A stretch of DNA of 64,000 bases from Congeria kusceri (taxonomy: Eukaryota; Mollusca; Bivalvia; Myida; Dreissenidae): NCBI GenBank assembly GCA_027627225.1, contig CM051026.1, positions 7,635,115 to 7,699,114 of the forward strand, in the 5' to 3' direction. The position numbers and the translations under genes are program-made. A model generated the notes under the pieces. The model ran no database searches and was not told the DNA's origin. It saw only the letters and a program-made list of their open reading frames with translations. Below are positions 1 to 10,599 of this stretch, one piece after another; position 1 is the stretch's first letter; every line of letters begins with the position of its first letter.

Positions 1-189
1 AGCACAACGTGCTCATGGTGAGCTTTTAGGATTGCCTTTTGTCCGTCGTCCGTCGTGTGTCAACATTTTCATTCAAAGAACATCTCCTCCTAAACCGCTT
101 GACAGATTTTCACCAAATTTCACAGGAATGATCTTTGGGTGACCATCTTTTAGAATTGTTCAAATCGTTCTGGTCCGCTGCATATGTAG

Positions 190-1290
190 GTAACAAAAGC
201 TAAAAATAGATTTAAAAACTGAAAACTTTAAAAATCTTCTCTGAAACCACAAGGCTTGGAGTTTCATAGTTGATATGTGACATCCTCTAGTGGTCCTTTA
301 CAAAGATTGTTCAAACTATGCCCCTGGGGTCGAAACTGGCCACGCCCCGGGGGTCACATGGTTTATATAGACTTGAATAGCAAAATGACTTTAAAAATCT
401 TCTCTGAAACCGCAAGGCCTAGAGGTTTCATATTTGGTATGTAACATTGTTTAGTGGTCCTCTTTAAGGATTGTTCAAATGATGCCCCCGGGGTCAAAAC
501 TGACCACACCTCGGGGGTCACATGGTTTATATAGACTTTAGTAGCAAAATGACTTTAAAAATCTTCTCCTCTGAAACCGCCATGCCCAGAGGTTTCATAT
601 TTAGTATGTAACATTGTAAAGTGATCCTCTACAAAGATTGTTAAAATGTTGCACCTGGGGTCAAAACTGGCCACACCCCGGAGATAACGTGGTTTATATA
701 GACTTAAATAGCAAAATGACTTTTAAAATCTTCTCATCTGAAACTGCAAGGCCCAGAGGTTTCATATTTGGTATGTAACATTGTATAGTGGTCCTCTACA
801 AAGATTATTCCAATGATGATCCTGGGGTGAAAACAGGCCATTCCCCAGGGGTCACATGGTTTATATAGACTTGAATAGCAAACTGACTTAAAAATCTTCT
901 CCTCTGAATCTGCTCGGCACAGAGGTTTCATATTTGGTATGTAACATTGTAAAGTGATCCTCTACAAACATTGTTCAAATGATGACCCTAGGGTCAAAAT
1001 TGGCCACACCCCTTGGCTTACATGGTTTATAGACTTAAAATAGCAAAATGACTTTAAATATCTTCTCTGAAACCGCAAGGCCTAGAGGTTTCATATTTGG
1101 TTTGTAACATTGTTTAGTGGTCCTCTTCAAGGATTGTTCAAATGATGCCCCTGGGGTCAAAACTGGCCACACCCCAGGGGTCCCATGGTTTATATAGACT
1201 TGAATAGCAAAATGACTTTAAAAATCTTCTCCTCTGAAACCGAAATGCCCAGAGGTTTCTTATTTGGTATGTAACATTGTTTAGTTGTCC
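190..1290 (+). repeat. Tandem array, about 165-170 bp unit, about 6 copies
   Basis: The word CTTTAAAAATCTTCT recurs at about 389, 553, 720, 889, 1043 and 1213, each time followed by GAAACCGCAAGG-like and CCCAGAGGTTTCATATTTGG. The units are diverged from each other. The same unit fills the element at 20385-21768. Short open frames on both strands here come from the repeat and are not genes. Confidence 0.8.
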
Positions 1291-1294
1291 TCGA

Positions 1295-1890
1295 TTGGGA
1301 TTGCATATGGGATGGGTGCGGTCAAGGTCACTGTTACTAAAAATAGAAAAACGGTTTCTGCTCAATAACTTTTGAACGCATTGAGATATGTTAATGAAAC
1401 TTAATATATAGATACCTTATATCGACACCTCGCATGGGATTGCATATGGGGTGGGAGTGGTCAAGGTCAAGGTCACTTTTACTTAAAATAGAAAAACGGT
1501 TTCCGCTCAATATCTTGAGAACGCATTGAGATATTTATTTTAATGAAACTTAATTCATAAATACATTATGCTGCGACCTCGATTGGGATTGCATATAGGG
1601 TTAGTGGGGTCAAGGTCGAGGCCTCAGTTGAGTTTGTATTTGGGGTGGGTGGGGTCAAGGTCACTGTTATCAAAAGTACAAAAACGGTTTACGCTCAATA
1701 ACTTAAGAACGCATTGAGATATTTTAATGAAACTTCATATGTAGATACCTTATATCGAGACATTGCTTTACGTATGTGGTGGGTGGGGTCAAGGTCACTG
1801 TTACTAAAAATCGAAAAACTGTTTTCGCTCAATAACTGTAAAACCTATTGAGATATTTTAATGAAACTTCATACATAGATATCAAGTGAG
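1295..1890 (+). repeat. Tandem array, about 145 bp unit (GGGATTGCATATGGGGTGGG family)
   Basis: Units begin near 1295, 1436, 1581 and 1765 and contain GGGTCAAGGTCACTGTTAC, CGGTTTCCGCTCAATAAC and ATTGAGATATTTTAATG. The same unit forms arrays at 27170-27860 and 41300-42090, so it is a mobile or often-reused repeat core. Confidence 0.75.
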
Positions 1891-1917
1891 CGACCTAGGG
1901 CCATCGTGGCCCTCTTG

Positions 1918-3258
1918 TGATATGATAATGTTAATGTCTTCCGATCCCGCACAAAGAAAAGCAATTCCGTTTGCACCAACGAGACATGTTTATTTTGAGG
2001 CAACAAAACAAAAGCCATATTGTGAATTGCCCATTTATCTTTTAGCCATGGATTGGTTGACGTCAGACTTTACAAATATTATGAATCGCATTGTCCTGGG
2101 ATCGATTGTTGATAGATCCAAGGGATTTCAATGATGCAGACTCCTGCGCACTCCTGCATGTTGACAGAAGCAATTTGCAATTTACACGGTTTTGACTCCA
2201 GAAATAAGTCCACTTGCACCAGTTTGAGACATTGTTTACCATTTATCAACGTAAACGTTACTTAAAATCGTAACATTCAACACTCAAGAGTATGAATTAT
2301 ATTTGAACTTTTTTCAAGTCAGATGAAGTATACTACATACTGAATAAAAATTTGCGGTAAAAATGTGTTCATTACACAATTTATTATGAAATCAAACAAA
2401 GTAAAACAATTACATGTAGTCAAAAATTATGGATGCTTACTGACGTTAAAATTCGGTGAATTACGGTGTCCGTGTGCTGTGTGCACGTCTTAACGAATGA
2501 TAGAATGACACGCACTTATTACAGAATTTCATAGATGAATGTTGAAACGCTATACGATAGTTTAATACTGACAAATTTTGTTTTCATTTCATCATGAAAT
2601 GTGTACTGTATGGCATGCAATAAAATTTTACAGGCGGGCACTCATGTTATTAAATTAATCGCTTTGCAAGTTCATCTCATTTTCTTAAAAATTAACCAAT
2701 TTATCGCGAATATTGTTAGTGTCATGTCACAGGCGGCTAGCGCGTGGCTATAATAATCATTAGTGAACACGTCCTTTTTAGGACACAAAAATATAGAAAT
2801 GACGAACAAAATCAAACTTCCCCAAAAATCACTATCAAATATATGTACTGTAAATAAGTAACGTCATAAGAGAGTATAATACATGTACGAGTATAAAATG
2901 TTATTTTCGAATATTATAATACGTATATCATATTTTGGGTGTTCCATATCACATACTACGGACAGAATTTACAATGACAATGATGATGATGATGGTAATG
3001 ACGACGTCGATGGTAATAATAATGTTTGTTCGATTGTTTTCTAAACTGCAAAGTCGGCTGAATCTGATGCCAAAGAGCGTTGATGTTGCTGCATCTTCCA
3101 TTCCTTTCAATTATCGAGACGTCGACTCAGCCCTTTCAAGTTGTTTTTTCTATGTTATGTGGCGATTACGAGTGTTTACGCGTTGTTACGTGGCGTGGAT
3201 GTGGCGCATGTACGCGATGCGTGGATTACGCGTTGTTACGTAACGTAGAGATGGCACA
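1918..3258. other. No recognisable gene (AT-rich)
   Basis: No supported feature is seen. Open frames at 1886-2134 and 2935-3243 lack splice context, composition bias or recognisable motifs. The second runs into the CpG-rich satellite that follows. Confidence 0.5.
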
Positions 3259-3457
3259 TGGTCGCGATGCCCGGACATAACGCATGCGCGGATGTGATGA
3301 GTGGTCATAAAGCGTGGATTTAATGTGTGGTCGTAATGCGCGGATGTAACGAAAGGTCGTAAAGCGCGGATTTAACGTGTGGTCGTAATGCGCGGTTGTA
3401 ACGAAAGGTCTTAAAGCGCGGATTTAACGTGTGGTCGTAATGCGTGAATATGACGTG
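3259..3457 (+). repeat. CpG-rich 26-bp satellite
   Basis: Starts at 3302, 3328, 3354, 3380, 3406 and 3432 are exactly 26 bp apart, with a further degenerate copy at 3259. Two alternating monomers are visible, TGGTCGTAATGCGCGG... and AGGTCGTAAAGCGCGG..., giving a 52-bp higher-order unit. The sequence is unusually dense in CpG for this AT-rich window. Related degenerate words (TTACGCG, GTGGCG) extend upstream to about 3165. Confidence 0.85.
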
Positions 3458-3688
3458 TTGTTGGTTCATAGATGATACACTGAACCGTGAACTTTTCTAA
3501 TTAACCACTCAATAAACTCAGAAAAAAACAACAACATAAAAGCATAACCAGAAACGCGTAAAATACTGTATTATCAAAGTATAATTCATAACCAACTGTT
3601 CAAAGTAATTTGGATAGACAAATATCAAAAGGCACACTAGTTCCACTGCTGTATTTTGACCGACCCATGAATTCTAAAGTCACACATA
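3458..3688. other. No feature seen
   Basis: AT-rich sequence between the satellite and the transposase remnant. One terminal repeat of the Tc1 element may lie here, but none could be matched with the other side. Confidence 0.4.
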
Positions 3689-5045
3689 TTATAAGTACTG
3701 TGTATGACCACGTAAGCTGCAGTTACAGCCTAGCATCGAGCAGCTTTCAGATAAACGATGTACCGCTGGGTCGAGCGTTGGGTGATGTAGTCCCACTCCT
3801 GTGTAGCAAGACGCTCCAGATCCGCGAGGGTGTTGGGTTGTTGAAGATGCCGTATACGACATTTCAACAAATCCCAAACGTGCTCAATCGGGCCACGATC
3901 AAACATGGATGTTATTGGTTTGAAGCATTTGCATGGTAGCTCTAACTGCATGACAGTGTCCATTGTCCGGTACAAGTGATATGCCCCAATTCGCTCTCAC
4001 GTGCGGTATTAAGACTGGGGCAACACTTTCCTCTTCTTGGTATCTCCTGGCGGAAGGTTGCCTCGCACAAGTACAGCTGCTGCTTTGGAATGCATAGAAA
4101 TAGAAATGGCAATCCACATAATTATCGATCCGCCACCATACCTGTCAGCTTCAAGAACACATTCGTTCATGTAACGTTCATCTCGACGGCAGTAAACTCG
4201 AACCCCCCGGCATCTGCTGCTTGTAGTTTGGTGCAAGTTTCGTCAACACAAATCACGTTGATCCATTCAGCAAGGGTGAGCCTCAGATGCTGACGGGCCT
4301 ATCTCAGTCTAGCTTGTTTTTGTCTTGCGGTAAGAATTACCGCCTTTCTAGGTCGTCGGCAGAGTAATCTTACCCCACGAAGACGCATTCGGACCGTTTA
4401 TGGGGCAATCACACGTCCATGTCGACCAATTGTTTGCAATGATGTTGTCGTTGCGTGAGTGAATATGGTTGTCTTGATGATTTGAAGTGACGCATCTCCT
4501 CGGTCGCCGGTGCCTGTCATCAACGCTTGAACTTTTCCCACCGTTTCTGTATCGTATACCACCGGTGGTTGAATAGTTGTTTGACCTACAAAACATTTCT
4601 GTTTGAATTCTTGGTACAAAAACAAGTGTTTAATGTGTAGAAATACTGATAACATGATTTTTAATGTGTAAAAAAATTATATCATGATGCTCGCTGATTG
4701 TTCTATTGACAAATAAAAGAAATATCATTGTAAACTACCCAATAAACAACTCGAAAAGTAGTTCCGATTTTTAGCAGAGTATATAAAATGTAGTTCTTAT
4801 AAGAAATACAAAAATATTTGTCAGGTCATGCTAGAATCGAAATAACGCCCCCGTGGTTTAATTCCTACTCATCAGAACGACAAAGTGGTTTATTGGCCGA
4901 TAAACAAGGATAATGCAAACATTTTTTTCTTTATTTATTGTAAAAGAGGATACATTTTAATTTGCTGACATATCCGTCTTAAAGACGTTCCGGCGTTAAT
5001 CATTCTAACGGCCTGTCCACGCTCTGCGAGGTCCATTCTTTCCAT
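3689..5045 (-). pseudogene. Tc1/mariner-type transposase, decayed
   Basis: The family cuts and pastes DNA at TA sites through a paired-like DNA-binding domain and a DDE/D nuclease. Several minus-strand frames together give the Tc1 order. The start reads MERMDLAERGQAVRMINAG (M at 5045), the N-terminal helix-turn-helix. A middle part (about 4400-4560) reads like the second DNA-binding region, then RVYCRRDERYMNECVLEADR (about 4150-4210). First catalytic Asp is in a VDE at about 4242; a second lies in DNGHCHA (about 3950-3972); the Glu is in PIEHVWDLL (3871-3894). The end reads RGHTQYL near 3690. At least four frame changes and stops make it non-functional. The N-terminal piece is separated from the rest by the repeat at 4683-4915. 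Terminal inverted repeats were not resolved. Family call is strong; subfamily unknown. Confidence 0.85.
4683..4915 (+). repeat. Small interspersed repeat with GGCCGATAAACAA end, copy A
   Basis: It shares ordered words with 5177-5416: CTCGCT, TCTATTGACAAA, CCCAATAAACAAC, AGTAGTTCC and ATCAGAACGACAAAG (the last inverted). It sits inside the Tc1 transposase remnant, between the N-terminal helix-turn-helix (to about 4940) and the continuation at about 4650, so it probably inserted there. Probably a miniature DNA transposon; ends are not exactly defined. Confidence 0.6.
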
Positions 5046-5176
5046 TTTGAATGTTTTTTTTGTGTAGGGCGGATATTTGAAATACAAAATGAGCACATAA
5101 AGTCTTACAATGATGTGCACGAGCAACTAGAACCGGAAAATGCGTCTAGTGCTTCTAGTATTAAACTATTATTCTA

Positions 5177-5490
5177 ACATGCTACTCGCTTATTTTTCTA
5201 TAGACAAAGAACAAAATTATCGTTGTTTAACTACCCCATAAACAACGCAGAAAGAAGTCCCGATTCTAGTAAAAAGTAGTTCCAATTACAATTGCAAAAA
5301 TATATGTCAAATCATGTTGTAATCGAATAATTTTCGCGTTCTCGTTGTTGATCGGCCAATAAACAACTCTTTGTCGTTCTGATGCGTGGCTATTAAACAA
5401 CTCGGGTTAACGCCTTCGTGGTTTAATTGCTGCGCATCAGAATTCTAAATCGTTGTTTACTGGCCGATAAACAACGACACATCGAAAAGT
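5177..5490 (+). repeat. Small interspersed repeat, copy B with inverted terminal words
   Basis: Direct-oriented relative of copy A. TTGTCGTTCTGATGC at about 5370-5385 is the reverse complement of GCATCAGAACGACAA-like sequence in copy A. The same end is repeated once more at 5413-5485 in the opposite sense (GTGGTTTAATTGC, then TTACTGGCCGATAAACAAC). A third relative lies inverted at 62583-62812. Confidence 0.6.
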
Positions 5491-6888
5491 ATTTCTTTAA
5501 TAGTTAAAAAATGTATACATGAATCGATAGTTAAGTACAACAAATACATTTGTGCAAATATTCATGTAATTTCGTTGATTCAGTTTCGAGAAAATATAAA
5601 ATGAAAAGTGACCAATTAGACAATTTGTTGAGTGTACTTCTGTTGCTATTTTGAACTTTTAATAATTTAAAATACGTGTAGCTGCACTTCATATACGACT
5701 GTTTGTAAAAAAAATTTCTTTGCTTTCTTATGAAATATTTCGCATAGCGATGTATGTTTTATTTCCTTTTATTTTTTTTTACTTATTTGAACGTGAACTA
5801 TTTTGTTTTTATTTCCTGTTATATCTTACAAACATGTATATGACAACCTGACACAACAATAACGACACAGCGCCTTTAAAATTGTCAAGAAAGGATTAAA
5901 CTGCATTGTTAATTTCAATACGATGCACGAGGTTTTACAGGAAATCAATTATAATAGGAACGGTACAATATTTTCGTGTAAGCCGTGTGTTTTCTTGTAT
6001 ACGCAGACATCTATGGTATGTTTTTGTTGCGTATTGACAAGCGTGTATCAGAGTTTGGAAATTTTAACCGGGCATAATTCTATGCTTGTAATTTAACGCA
6101 TATTTCGGACTAATGACGATTTGGAAAAATGTTTTTATAATGAACTTTAAGTTGTAATATGTGTGCACGTGAAACAAAACTACAAACAAGAACCTGGATA
6201 GTGCAACGTGGCGGCGCTGTTGTTAAGAAATTGAAGTCAACAAAGATAAGTTGTGTTTATTTTGCTATGAAAGATCTAACACGAGATGCACGTTTACTTA
6301 CCAAACGAGCGTGAAGGTGTGTATCATATCATTTTCCTCTGTTTTATGTCACTGATTTGGTTTTATCAATATAATCGGTAATTCTGTATTGCACATTTAA
6401 AACATTGCACGGGAACGATTGCAATTGGGAAGATTTCTGATGTTGCATGTGACTATGTGATATTGACATGGAATTCTATTTCATCAACGTATATGTCATT
6501 ATTATGGGAAATTAACCAAAATGACTAGTAAACTAAAAGTAAATATTCGAAAAAAGAAACATTTTGACCACATGTATTTTAAGTTATTGTTACGTACTGT
6601 TTTTATCAAAAATGCAAAAAAAAATCTGATAAATGTTGGCACGTCGTTTTTTGCATAGAGTATCCAAATTACAAGCTAGAGTGTAGCCAGTCGGATTCTG
6701 GTTCTACGTATGCAATCAGTTAAACGCTGCTTTCATCATCTGATTGTAAAACTATCCAAACAATGAGATGTATTTTTGCACGTTGTTTTAGCGGTGTGGA
6801 TAAAAAGTATCAAATGTTGACAATTGAGAATCGCAATGCATATTTTAATTAGCTAGTACAGCGTGGTCAATGTGTGATTATCATTATA
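5491..6888. other. No recognisable feature (about 1.4 kb, AT-rich)
   Basis: Both strands were read. There is no long frame, no repeat shared with the rest of the window and no splice-flanked GC-rich segment. Confidence 0.5.
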
Positions 6889-7125
6889 AGTAAGTAAATG
6901 GTTTATTATAGTGACATGTGCATTACATAAATAAACAGCATAATATTAAACATATTTCAGTACACCCGGCCCATTGGGCCTATAGGTCACCTTAACATAT
7001 ATAATGTATCTGTAAATACATATAAATTGTGATGTATACATTATAATTGTATGTCAGCACATATGTTTCATGTTGAGGGCTCATGTTTCGCAGCATATAA
7101 AATGTTTAACATTCATCATGCGAGG

Positions 7126-8283
7126 TCATGAGAAGAGAATACTGCATCGCAACGTGTAAGCTTTAACAATGTACTTGGCTAATTGTCTTACGTTGTTTTT
7201 CATAAGATATGTGAGTTTGTTAACATCAGACAAGTTTAAAAAGCAAGTAATGTTCCAAACAGTTGCAAAACACGCTATTCGTGTTGCGGTGTAAGCTGGG
7301 CAGTTAATCACAAAATGACATTCCGTCTCTACAGCCTGTGACTGGCATAACCTACACAGTCTAGAATCCACTGATTCACCCAAATACCGTCCAGTTTCAA
7401 CTCGTAGAGGCAAAATTCCGGCTCTTAGTTGAGCTAATAAGGAGCGTTCATGTTTACCTAAATCTATATTTAAATAAGATTCACACTCAAAATCACTCTT
7501 AAACTCTCTATAAGTTCGCAGTTTAGGCATGGTGCTGAGTTCCTCTGACCAGATGTTTACATAATGAGTTCTTACTAACGCTTGAACCGATTTTAGGTTA
7601 ACCGGGGATTTCTCGATGAAGTGGTTTGATAATCCTAGTGTGTCCATGATTTGCTTGATTTCACTCGACCAGTTGCCGCTGCACTTATTATAGTCTGTTT
7701 CAAATACTTGAGCACACAGACGATTACTGTCCATGACCACGAGTTTGTTCCAGAGGCGTAGCATGTTACACCAGCGGCGGCAGCGAGAGGGGATCCACCC
7801 CGTGTCACCAGTAAGGGCGGGTATTGGCGCAAACCGGTGAACTCCAAGTGCGTATCTCATGGCGCGGTTTTGTACGTTGTCTGATGATTGATACTGCTTG
7901 TATCCCCAGGCTGAACTACAGTAATCCATAACAGGAACCACGCACGCGTTATACAGCTTTTCAAAGGGTTTAAAACCAAGATGTTTAAGATTGTGCACTT
8001 TACTTATAACACTTCCGAGAGCTCTTCCGGCACCTTTGGACAGGCACTCCGATGTTGTGGAAAAATCACTTTTGTCTTGAAAAATTACTCCCAAGTATTT
8101 GTATTTATCTACTAGTTCTAGTTCACTATCACCGACGTGGAAACGAATTTGGTTTGCTGCGTACGACCTTTTCGAAAATGCATACATTTTGACTTTGATG
8201 TGTTGATGACAACTCTCCAGCGTTTACACCACTCGTGGAGGACATCTAACATAGACTGCAACTTTTCCTCGCTATCTGCCCCA
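7126..8283 (-). CDS. LINE ORF2, part 3: RT thumb and C-terminal CCHC zinc-binding motif
   Basis: The frame is open from the shift near 8283; an internal ATG at 8187 is not the real start. It begins with the post-YADD helix (DSEEKLQSMLDVLHEWCKRW), then the thumb with KYKYLGVIF and MDYCSSAWGY. A long C-terminal region follows, ending in CRLC...HFVINC (C-x2-C-x9-H-x4-C; residues 278, 281, 291 and 296 counted from the ATG at 8187). Such CCHC motifs are common at the C-termini of LINE ORF2 proteins. No RNase H domain is seen. The stop is at 7126, followed by the 3' UTR. Confidence 0.85.
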
Positions 8284-8863
8284 GCACAATGTCATCGGCG
8301 TACATTAGAATGGATAACTGTTTATCACCGATGGTTACGCCACTGCCAAGTTGATTGACTTCATGGACAAGGTCATTTGCGAAGATTGCAAAAAGTGTCG
8401 GCGATAATGTGCAGCCTTGTTTTATACCGGTTATACAGTCAATCCACTCTGTTTGTGAGTCGTTTATTCGAACACATGACATGGAACTCGCGTAAATATT
8501 TTTCACGGAGTTGTAGAATTTTCCGTCTATTCCATTCAGTAGCAGTTTGTACAGCAGCATTTCTCGATCGATGTAATTGAAGCAACGACGGAGATCCACG
8601 TATGCTGCAAATATATTCTTGTTGTTTCGAGTAATGCTGTTCAACGTAAAAATATGGTCTTCACACGATCTGTTTGGGCGGAATCCATTTTGTTCGTCTG
8701 CGAGTATATTTTCATGTTCGCGATATTTAGTGAGGCGTCTATTCAAAAATGAGGTGTACAGTTTACTTATGCACGAAAGCAGCTGATTCCTCCGTAATTC
8801 ATTGGTATTCTTCTGTCCGACTGCGAGTCTTTCAAAATAGGGTGAATAATAGCCTTTCGCCAA
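8246..8863 (-). CDS. LINE ORF2, part 2: reverse transcriptase palm (YADD)
   Basis: This frame continues the reverse transcriptase after the shift near 8780. The first twenty or so codons overlap part 1 and are a shadow; real homology starts at LLSCISKLYTSFLNRRL. Visible RT blocks: DEQNGFRPNRSCEDHIFTL, AAYVDLRRCFNYIDREML (first catalytic Asp in VDL), GIKQGCTLSPTLFAIFANDL, and the catalytic MYADDIVL with YADD at 8291-8302. Just after YADDIVL the frame is lost at about 8279-8284, beside a GGG run, and resumes in part 3. All palm residues needed for catalysis are present, so the element would look coding-competent but for the two shifts. Confidence 0.9.
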   Translation of the reverse strand: MAKGYYSPYFERLAVGQKNTNELRRNQLLSCISKLYTSFLNRRLTKYREHENILADEQNGFRPNRSCEDHIFTLNSITRNNKNIFAAYVDLRRCFNYIDREMLLYKLLLNGIDGKFYNSVKNIYASSMSCVRINDSQTEWIDCITGIKQGCTLSPTLFAIFANDLVHEVNQLGSGVTIGDKQLSILMYADDIVLGQIARKSCSLC

Positions 8864-10599
8864 ATTGATGGTATAATACTCGTATCGAATATGAACTGGA
8901 ACATCTGTTGTAAAACAGCAATAACAGCAGGGTACTTCAGCACATCGTATGGTATATTGTCTATTCCACAGGCCGATCCTGATTTACTCTTTTCTATGAC
9001 GGCTGTTATTTCATCTAGAGTAATATTGGTGTTAAGTGCGTTGTTTGAGTCATATAGGGGATCATTTATGTCGTTTTCGATTAGAACTTTATGTGTTTTG
9101 ACACGGGTATAATGTTCATTGTCAAACATGTCGTCGGACTCCGGGCAATTGTATAAGTTCTTGAAGTCCTCTTTCCAGCGCTCATGCACTCGCTTTTCAT
9201 CGCTTGTGATTCTATCGTTTTCATCATAAACCTCAGTTGGGATACGCGAGTCTTTCCTAGGTCCCAGTGTTTTTATTTTATCCCAAAATTCTTTGGGGTT
9301 ATTTGCCTCGAACGTTTGTATTTCAAAGGATAAGCCCTTTCTGTATTCGCGCTCAGATCGGTGGAGTGTTTTATCAAACGCATTCCGGTTAGCAACATAT
9401 TCTGCGTGTAGTCTTGTTCTTAAGTTTCTATTGTCTTTACAATTCAAATATTGTTTTTCGCTGTCCCTTAGTTTATTCCACAGAGTTTGTAAATCATCGT
9501 TCCAGAATGGTTTCTTTGTTTTCCGCCGTCGTGATGTTTGTTTTGATGCCCCAAATGTTGGAATTTTATTATTCATTTCGCCAATAATGATTTCACAAAG
9601 TGAGTTATACACCCTGTCAACGTTTTCTTGGTTTTCACGTAAGGTTTCTAATTGGACAATAACAGACAGTAGAGCTGTTTTCACGTTCTCGTTGTCCATG
9701 AAGTCGGGCGAGATTCGACGGAGATCGTGTTTGACCTTACGGGGGGTCTCTGTAACGGTATTTGCGTTATTCAGAAGTACACTATAGTCCATTTCGATAT
9801 TTACACTCAGTGCGCAGTGGTCAGGGATGCGTGATTGCTCACCTATTAATCCATGCAATCGGTTTTGATCGATATTGTCTTGTGGATTTATGACTTTAAA
9901 ATTTTCACACTGTTTAAAAACATCATGTGGCACACATATATAGTCCACGACGGCTCTACCTTTTCGCGAAATTGATGTGAAATTATCTTTGTCACTATGG
10001 AATCGGCCGTTAAGCGTACAGAATTTCGCGTCACACAGGAATTCAATGAAATCATGCCCGTGCTGATTGGCCGTTTTGTCTATAACTGTTCGTTCTGGGA
10101 TGTTATCACACCCATGGAGTAGATCTGACAGAGAGCCTATCCGAGCGTTCATATCCCCGCATATGATCATCTGGTCACAGTCAGCATGCGCGTATATTTG
10201 TGTCAATAGATGAGCGAAAAAGGACTGGGCGTCTCTCCCACGTGTGGATCCTTCCGGCGGTAGATAACACGTGAAAACAATTAAATCAGATTCTGTGCTT
10301 CTATTTTTAAAGTACACCGCTAGTATTCCGTCAAATTCCTTGTTTACAACACAAACATCGAAGTCGTTAATTATCCATTGTTTCACTAAGAGTCCGACAC
10401 CTCCTGACGCTTTTGGTGCGTTCTTGTGTATTTCTGTTCTATTGTAGCCAATCCATGTATACCCATCAACTTGAATTACGTTTTGGTTAGGTAAATGAGT
10501 TTCGCACAATGAAATTATGTCGGCATTAAGTGATTTCAGTAATTCAATACGCAGATTTTCATTGTCTTTTGTCCATCCGCAAACGTTCATATGTACCAT
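8767..10599 (-). CDS. LINE ORF2, part 1: APE endonuclease and start of reverse transcriptase
   Basis: The ORF2 endonuclease nicks target DNA and primes reverse transcription in the nucleus. The N-terminal 265 residues show the apurinic-endonuclease signature: N5 and W9 near the start, E33 in SLCETHL, D149/N151 in CGDMNARIG, D219 in AVVDYI, and D260/H261 in RIPDHCALS. All usual catalytic positions are present. A linker with KKPFWNDDLQTLW and YRKGLSFEI follows, then the first RT block: CGIDNIPYDVLK, IWRKAIIHPILK and MNYGGIS. The frame is lost at about 8780-8784 by a one-base shift and continues in the next part. The ATG at 10599 overlaps the end of ORF1 by 13 bases. Confidence 0.9.
   Translation of the reverse strand: MVHMNVCGWTKDNENLRIELLKSLNADIISLCETHLPNQNVIQVDGYTWIGYNRTEIHKNAPKASGGVGLLVKQWIINDFDVCVVNKEFDGILAVYFKNRSTESDLIVFTCYLPPEGSTRGRDAQSFFAHLLTQIYAHADCDQMIICGDMNARIGSLSDLLHGCDNIPERTVIDKTANQHGHDFIEFLCDAKFCTLNGRFHSDKDNFTSISRKGRAVVDYICVPHDVFKQCENFKVINPQDNIDQNRLHGLIGEQSRIPDHCALSVNIEMDYSVLLNNANTVTETPRKVKHDLRRISPDFMDNENVKTALLSVIVQLETLRENQENVDRVYNSLCEIIIGEMNNKIPTFGASKQTSRRRKTKKPFWNDDLQTLWNKLRDSEKQYLNCKDNRNLRTRLHAEYVANRNAFDKTLHRSEREYRKGLSFEIQTFEANNPKEFWDKIKTLGPRKDSRIPTEVYDENDRITSDEKRVHERWKEDFKNLYNCPESDDMFDNEHYTRVKTHKVLIENDINDPLYDSNNALNTNITLDEITAVIEKSKSGSACGIDNIPYDVLKYPAVIAVLQQMFQFIFDTSIIPSIWRKAIIHPILKDSQSDRRIPMNYGGISCFRA

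Larger units (their letters stand above)
1..1917 (+). repeat. Hairpin-ended non-autonomous element, copy 1 (5' end cut by the window)
   Basis: The first bases continue a 5' hairpin that is complete in the copy at 20385 (stem GCTCACC...GGTGAGC). The 3' end has a perfect 7-bp stem, AGGGCCA/TGGCCCT, at about 1898-1914, followed by CTTGT. The body carries two tandem arrays: about six copies of a 165-170 bp unit (about 190-1290) and about four copies of a 145-bp unit (1295-1890). There is no coding capacity. A terminal hairpin followed by CTTGT with a tandem-repeat core recalls rolling-circle (Helitron/Helentron-associated) elements described in bivalves; that assignment is inference. Confidence 0.7.
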
